Shown here one piece after another: positions 62,223 to 64,000 of a stretch of DNA of 64,000 nucleotides. The DNA comes from Crossaster papposus (taxonomy: Eukaryota > Echinodermata > Asteroidea > Velatida > Solasteridae), in assembly GCA_037893245.1 (NCBI GenBank), contig JBAIAA010000010.1:124001-188000 (forward strand), in the 5' to 3' direction. Made by a program: the position numbers and the translations under genes. The notes under the pieces are model-generated. The model was given only the letters and a program-made list of their open reading frames with translations, was not told the origin of the DNA and did no database searches. The stretch's first letter is position 1; each line of letters begins with the position of its first letter.

Positions 62223-62609
62223 AAATATGTAGTAGTAGGGATATGCCGATTGTAGACCAAATCTTAAATATGTAGTAGTAGGGATATGCCGATTGTAGAC
62301 CAAATCTTAAATATGTAGTAGTAGGGATATGCCGATTGTAGACCAAATCTTAAATATGTAGTAGTAGGGATATGCCGATTGTAGACCAAATCTTAAATAT
62401 GTAGTAGTAGGGATATGCCGATTGTAGACCAAATCTTAAATATGTAGTAGTAGGGATATGCCGATTGTAGACCAAATCTTAAATATGTAGTAGTAGGGAT
62501 ATGCCGATTGTAGACCAAATCTTAAATATGTAGTAGTAGGGATATGCCGATTGTAGACCAAATCTTAAATATGTAGTAGTAGGGATATGCAGATTGTAGA
62601 CCAAATCTT
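62223..62609 (+). repeat. A array, 9 units
   Basis: Exactly 9 x 43 bp of near-consensus monomers, the last being ATGCAGATTG. Confidence 0.96.
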
Positions 62610-62854
62610 AAAAAACTCAATTTGATCTGATAACAAAACAAACTCACATTTATTATTATGTAAAGGGAAAGAAGTGTGCAGTAGAAATAAACACCTGATG
62701 TGGGAACAAGCCCTCGAGTTAAATATGTAAAGGGAAAGAAGTGTGCAGTATAAATAAACACCTGATGTGGGAACAAGCCCTCGAGTTAAATATGTAAAGG
62801 GAAAGAAGTGTGCAGTATAAATAAACACCTGATGTGGGAACAAGCCCTCGAGTT
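62610..62854 (+). repeat. C+B insertion 59, three B (245 bp)
   Basis: Second three-B copy, 632 bp after insertion 58, without its private changes. Confidence 0.96.
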
Positions 62855-64000
62855 AAATATGTAGTAGTAGGGATATGCCGATTGTAGACCAAATCTTAAA
62901 TATGTAGTAGTAGGGATATGCCGATTGTAGACCAAATCTTAAATATGTAGTAGTAGGGATATGCCAATTGTAGACCAAATCTTAAATATGTAGTAGTAGG
63001 GATATGCCGATTGTAGACCAAATCTTAAATATGTAGTAGTAGTAGGGATATGCCGATTGTAGACCAAATCTTAAATATGTAGTAGTAGGGATATGCCGAT
63101 TGTAGACCAAATCTTAAATATGTAGTAGTAGGGATATGCCGATTGTAGACCAAATCTTAAATATGTAGTAGTATGGATATGCCGATTGTAGACCAAATCT
63201 TAAATATGTAGTAGTAGGGATATGCCGATTGTAGACGAAATCTTAAATATGTAGTAGTAGGGATATGCCGATTGTAGACGAAATCTTAAATATGTAGTAG
63301 TAGGGATATGCCGATTGTAGACCAAATCTTAAATATGTAGTAGTAGGGATATGCCGATTGTAGACCAAATCTTAAATATGTAGTAGTAGGGATATGCCGA
63401 TTGTAGACCAAATCTTAAATATGTAGTAGTAGGGATATGCCGATTGTCGACCAAATCTTAAATATGTAGTAGTAGGGATATGCCGATTGTAAACCAAATC
63501 TTAAATATGTAGTAGTAGGGATACGCCGATTGTAGACCAAATCTTAAATATGTAGTAGTAGGGATATGCCGATTGTAGACCAAATCTTAAATATGTAGTA
63601 GTAGGGATATGCCGATTGTAGACCAAATCTTAAATATGTAGTAGTAGGGATATGCCGATTGTAGACCAAATCTTAAATATGTAGTAGTAGGGATATGCCG
63701 ATTGTAGACCAAATCTTAAATATGTAGTAGTAGGGATATGCCGATTGTAGACCAAATCTGAAATATGTAGTAGTAGGGATATGCCGATTGTAGACCAAAT
63801 CTGAAATATGTAGTAGTAGGGATATGCCGATTGTAGACCAAATCTTAAATATGTAGTAGTAGGGATATGCCGATTGTAGACCAAATCTTAAATATGTAGT
63901 AGTAGGGATATGCCGATTGTAGACCAAATCTTAAATATGTAGTAGTAGGGATATGCCGATTGTAGACCAAATCTTAAATATGTAGTAGTAGGGATATGCC
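62855..64000 (+). repeat. A array to window end
   Basis: About 26.6 units, cut by the window edge. GACGAAATC (63237, 63280), GATACGCC (63519) and two ATCTGAAAT units 43 bp apart (63758, 63801) match the variant set of 53-57 kb. Confidence 0.95.

Larger units (their letters stand above)
61760..62854 (+). repeat. 632-bp repeat of the three-B insertion
   Basis: Insertions 58 and 59 lie 632 bp apart (245 + 9 x 43). The A units between are near consensus, so the copy limits cannot be fixed. Confidence 0.8.
1..64000 (+). repeat. 43-bp tandem satellite array (unit A), whole window
   Basis: About 1,258 head-to-tail copies of a 43-bp monomer fill the window outside the 59 insertions listed separately. 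The unit runs from TATGCCGATT through GTAGACC and AAATCTTAAATATG to (GTA)3 and GGGA. No copy was seen in reverse orientation. Most copies match the consensus exactly; the rest usually differ by one base or by one extra GTA, giving 46 bp. The unit has one CpG (CCGATT) and one TTAA. Size, homogeneity and layered duplications fit eukaryotic heterochromatic satellite. The family is not recognised, and both ends lie outside the window. Confidence 0.98.

Noticed and set aside
1..64000. CRISPR array
   Set aside because: The 43-bp repeats abut without unique spacers, there are over a thousand, and no cas genes or leader are present.
1..64000. CENP-B box in the monomer
   Set aside because: No match to the core TTCG....A..CGGG pattern in A, B or C. 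A centromeric role is possible without it but cannot be shown here.
1..64000. Telomeric repeat, from TAGTAGGG
   Set aside because: It is a single GGG after a GTA tract in each 43-bp unit, not a short telomeric tandem repeat.
1..64000. A 43-bp unit made of two about 21-bp halves, from TGTAG at positions 10 and 30 of the unit
   Set aside because: Only five bases match and the spacings (20 and 23) differ. The rest of the two halves does not align.
1..64000. rRNA, tRNA or other structured RNA genes, and promoters or terminators of bacterial type
   Set aside because: No stretch outside A, B and C exists to host them, and none of these three units resembles a known RNA gene.

Overview
The window is one uninterrupted block of satellite DNA. 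I see no gene, RNA gene or unique-sequence island in its 64 kb. The basic unit (unit A) is a 43-bp AT-rich monomer (about 35% GC, one CpG) repeated head to tail about 1,258 times in one orientation. Landmarks, in order, are TATGCCGATT, GTAGACC, AAATCTTAAATATG, and a short (GTA)3 tract before GGGA. It starts at base 1 and is still running at base 64000, so neither edge of the array is present. An array this long with layered duplications points to a eukaryotic chromosome, probably centromeric, pericentromeric, subtelomeric or other heterochromatin. I do not recognise the family and cannot name the organism.

The array is broken 59 times by a second sequence, always in the same orientation and at the same place in the monomer, between AAATCTT and AAATATG. 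It consists of a 44-bp segment (C) followed by one, two or three copies of a 67-bp segment (B, ending ...CCCTCGAGTT). Sixteen insertions carry one B (111 bp), 41 carry two (178 bp, with small variants to 186) and two carry three (245 bp). TTAA borders most copies on both sides, and the empty monomer has one TTAA, so the original event looks like an insertion with a TTAA target duplication. Later spread looks like amplification together with the satellite. The insertions total about 9.6 kb (15%).

Layout: 1-8.8 kb, mixed A arrays with twelve insertions; 8.8-15.7 kb, two related copies of a 3.1-3.3 kb block; 15.7-28 kb, nested duplications of 2,261, 5,345 and 816 bp; 28-33 kb, mostly A; 33-42.4 kb, insertion-dense DNA with offsets of 1,131, 3,860 and 1,155 bp; 42.4-47.4 kb, mixed, ending in a 1,009-bp duplication; 47.4-57.1 kb, a 9.7-kb insertion-free A block rich in 46-bp (GTA)4 monomers, with its own 740-, 2,046-, 218- and 1,210-bp duplications; 57.1-62.9 kb, six insertions, a 1,520-bp duplication and the only three-B insertions; 62.9-64 kb, A units resembling those at 54-57 kb.

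Open frames of 63-143 codons exist only on the minus strand. They follow from the 43-bp period and are not genes. Offsets and unit counts were obtained by hand from printed positions of diagnostic variants. Array lengths agree with 43n plus the visible indels, but the ends of the higher-order copies are approximate.
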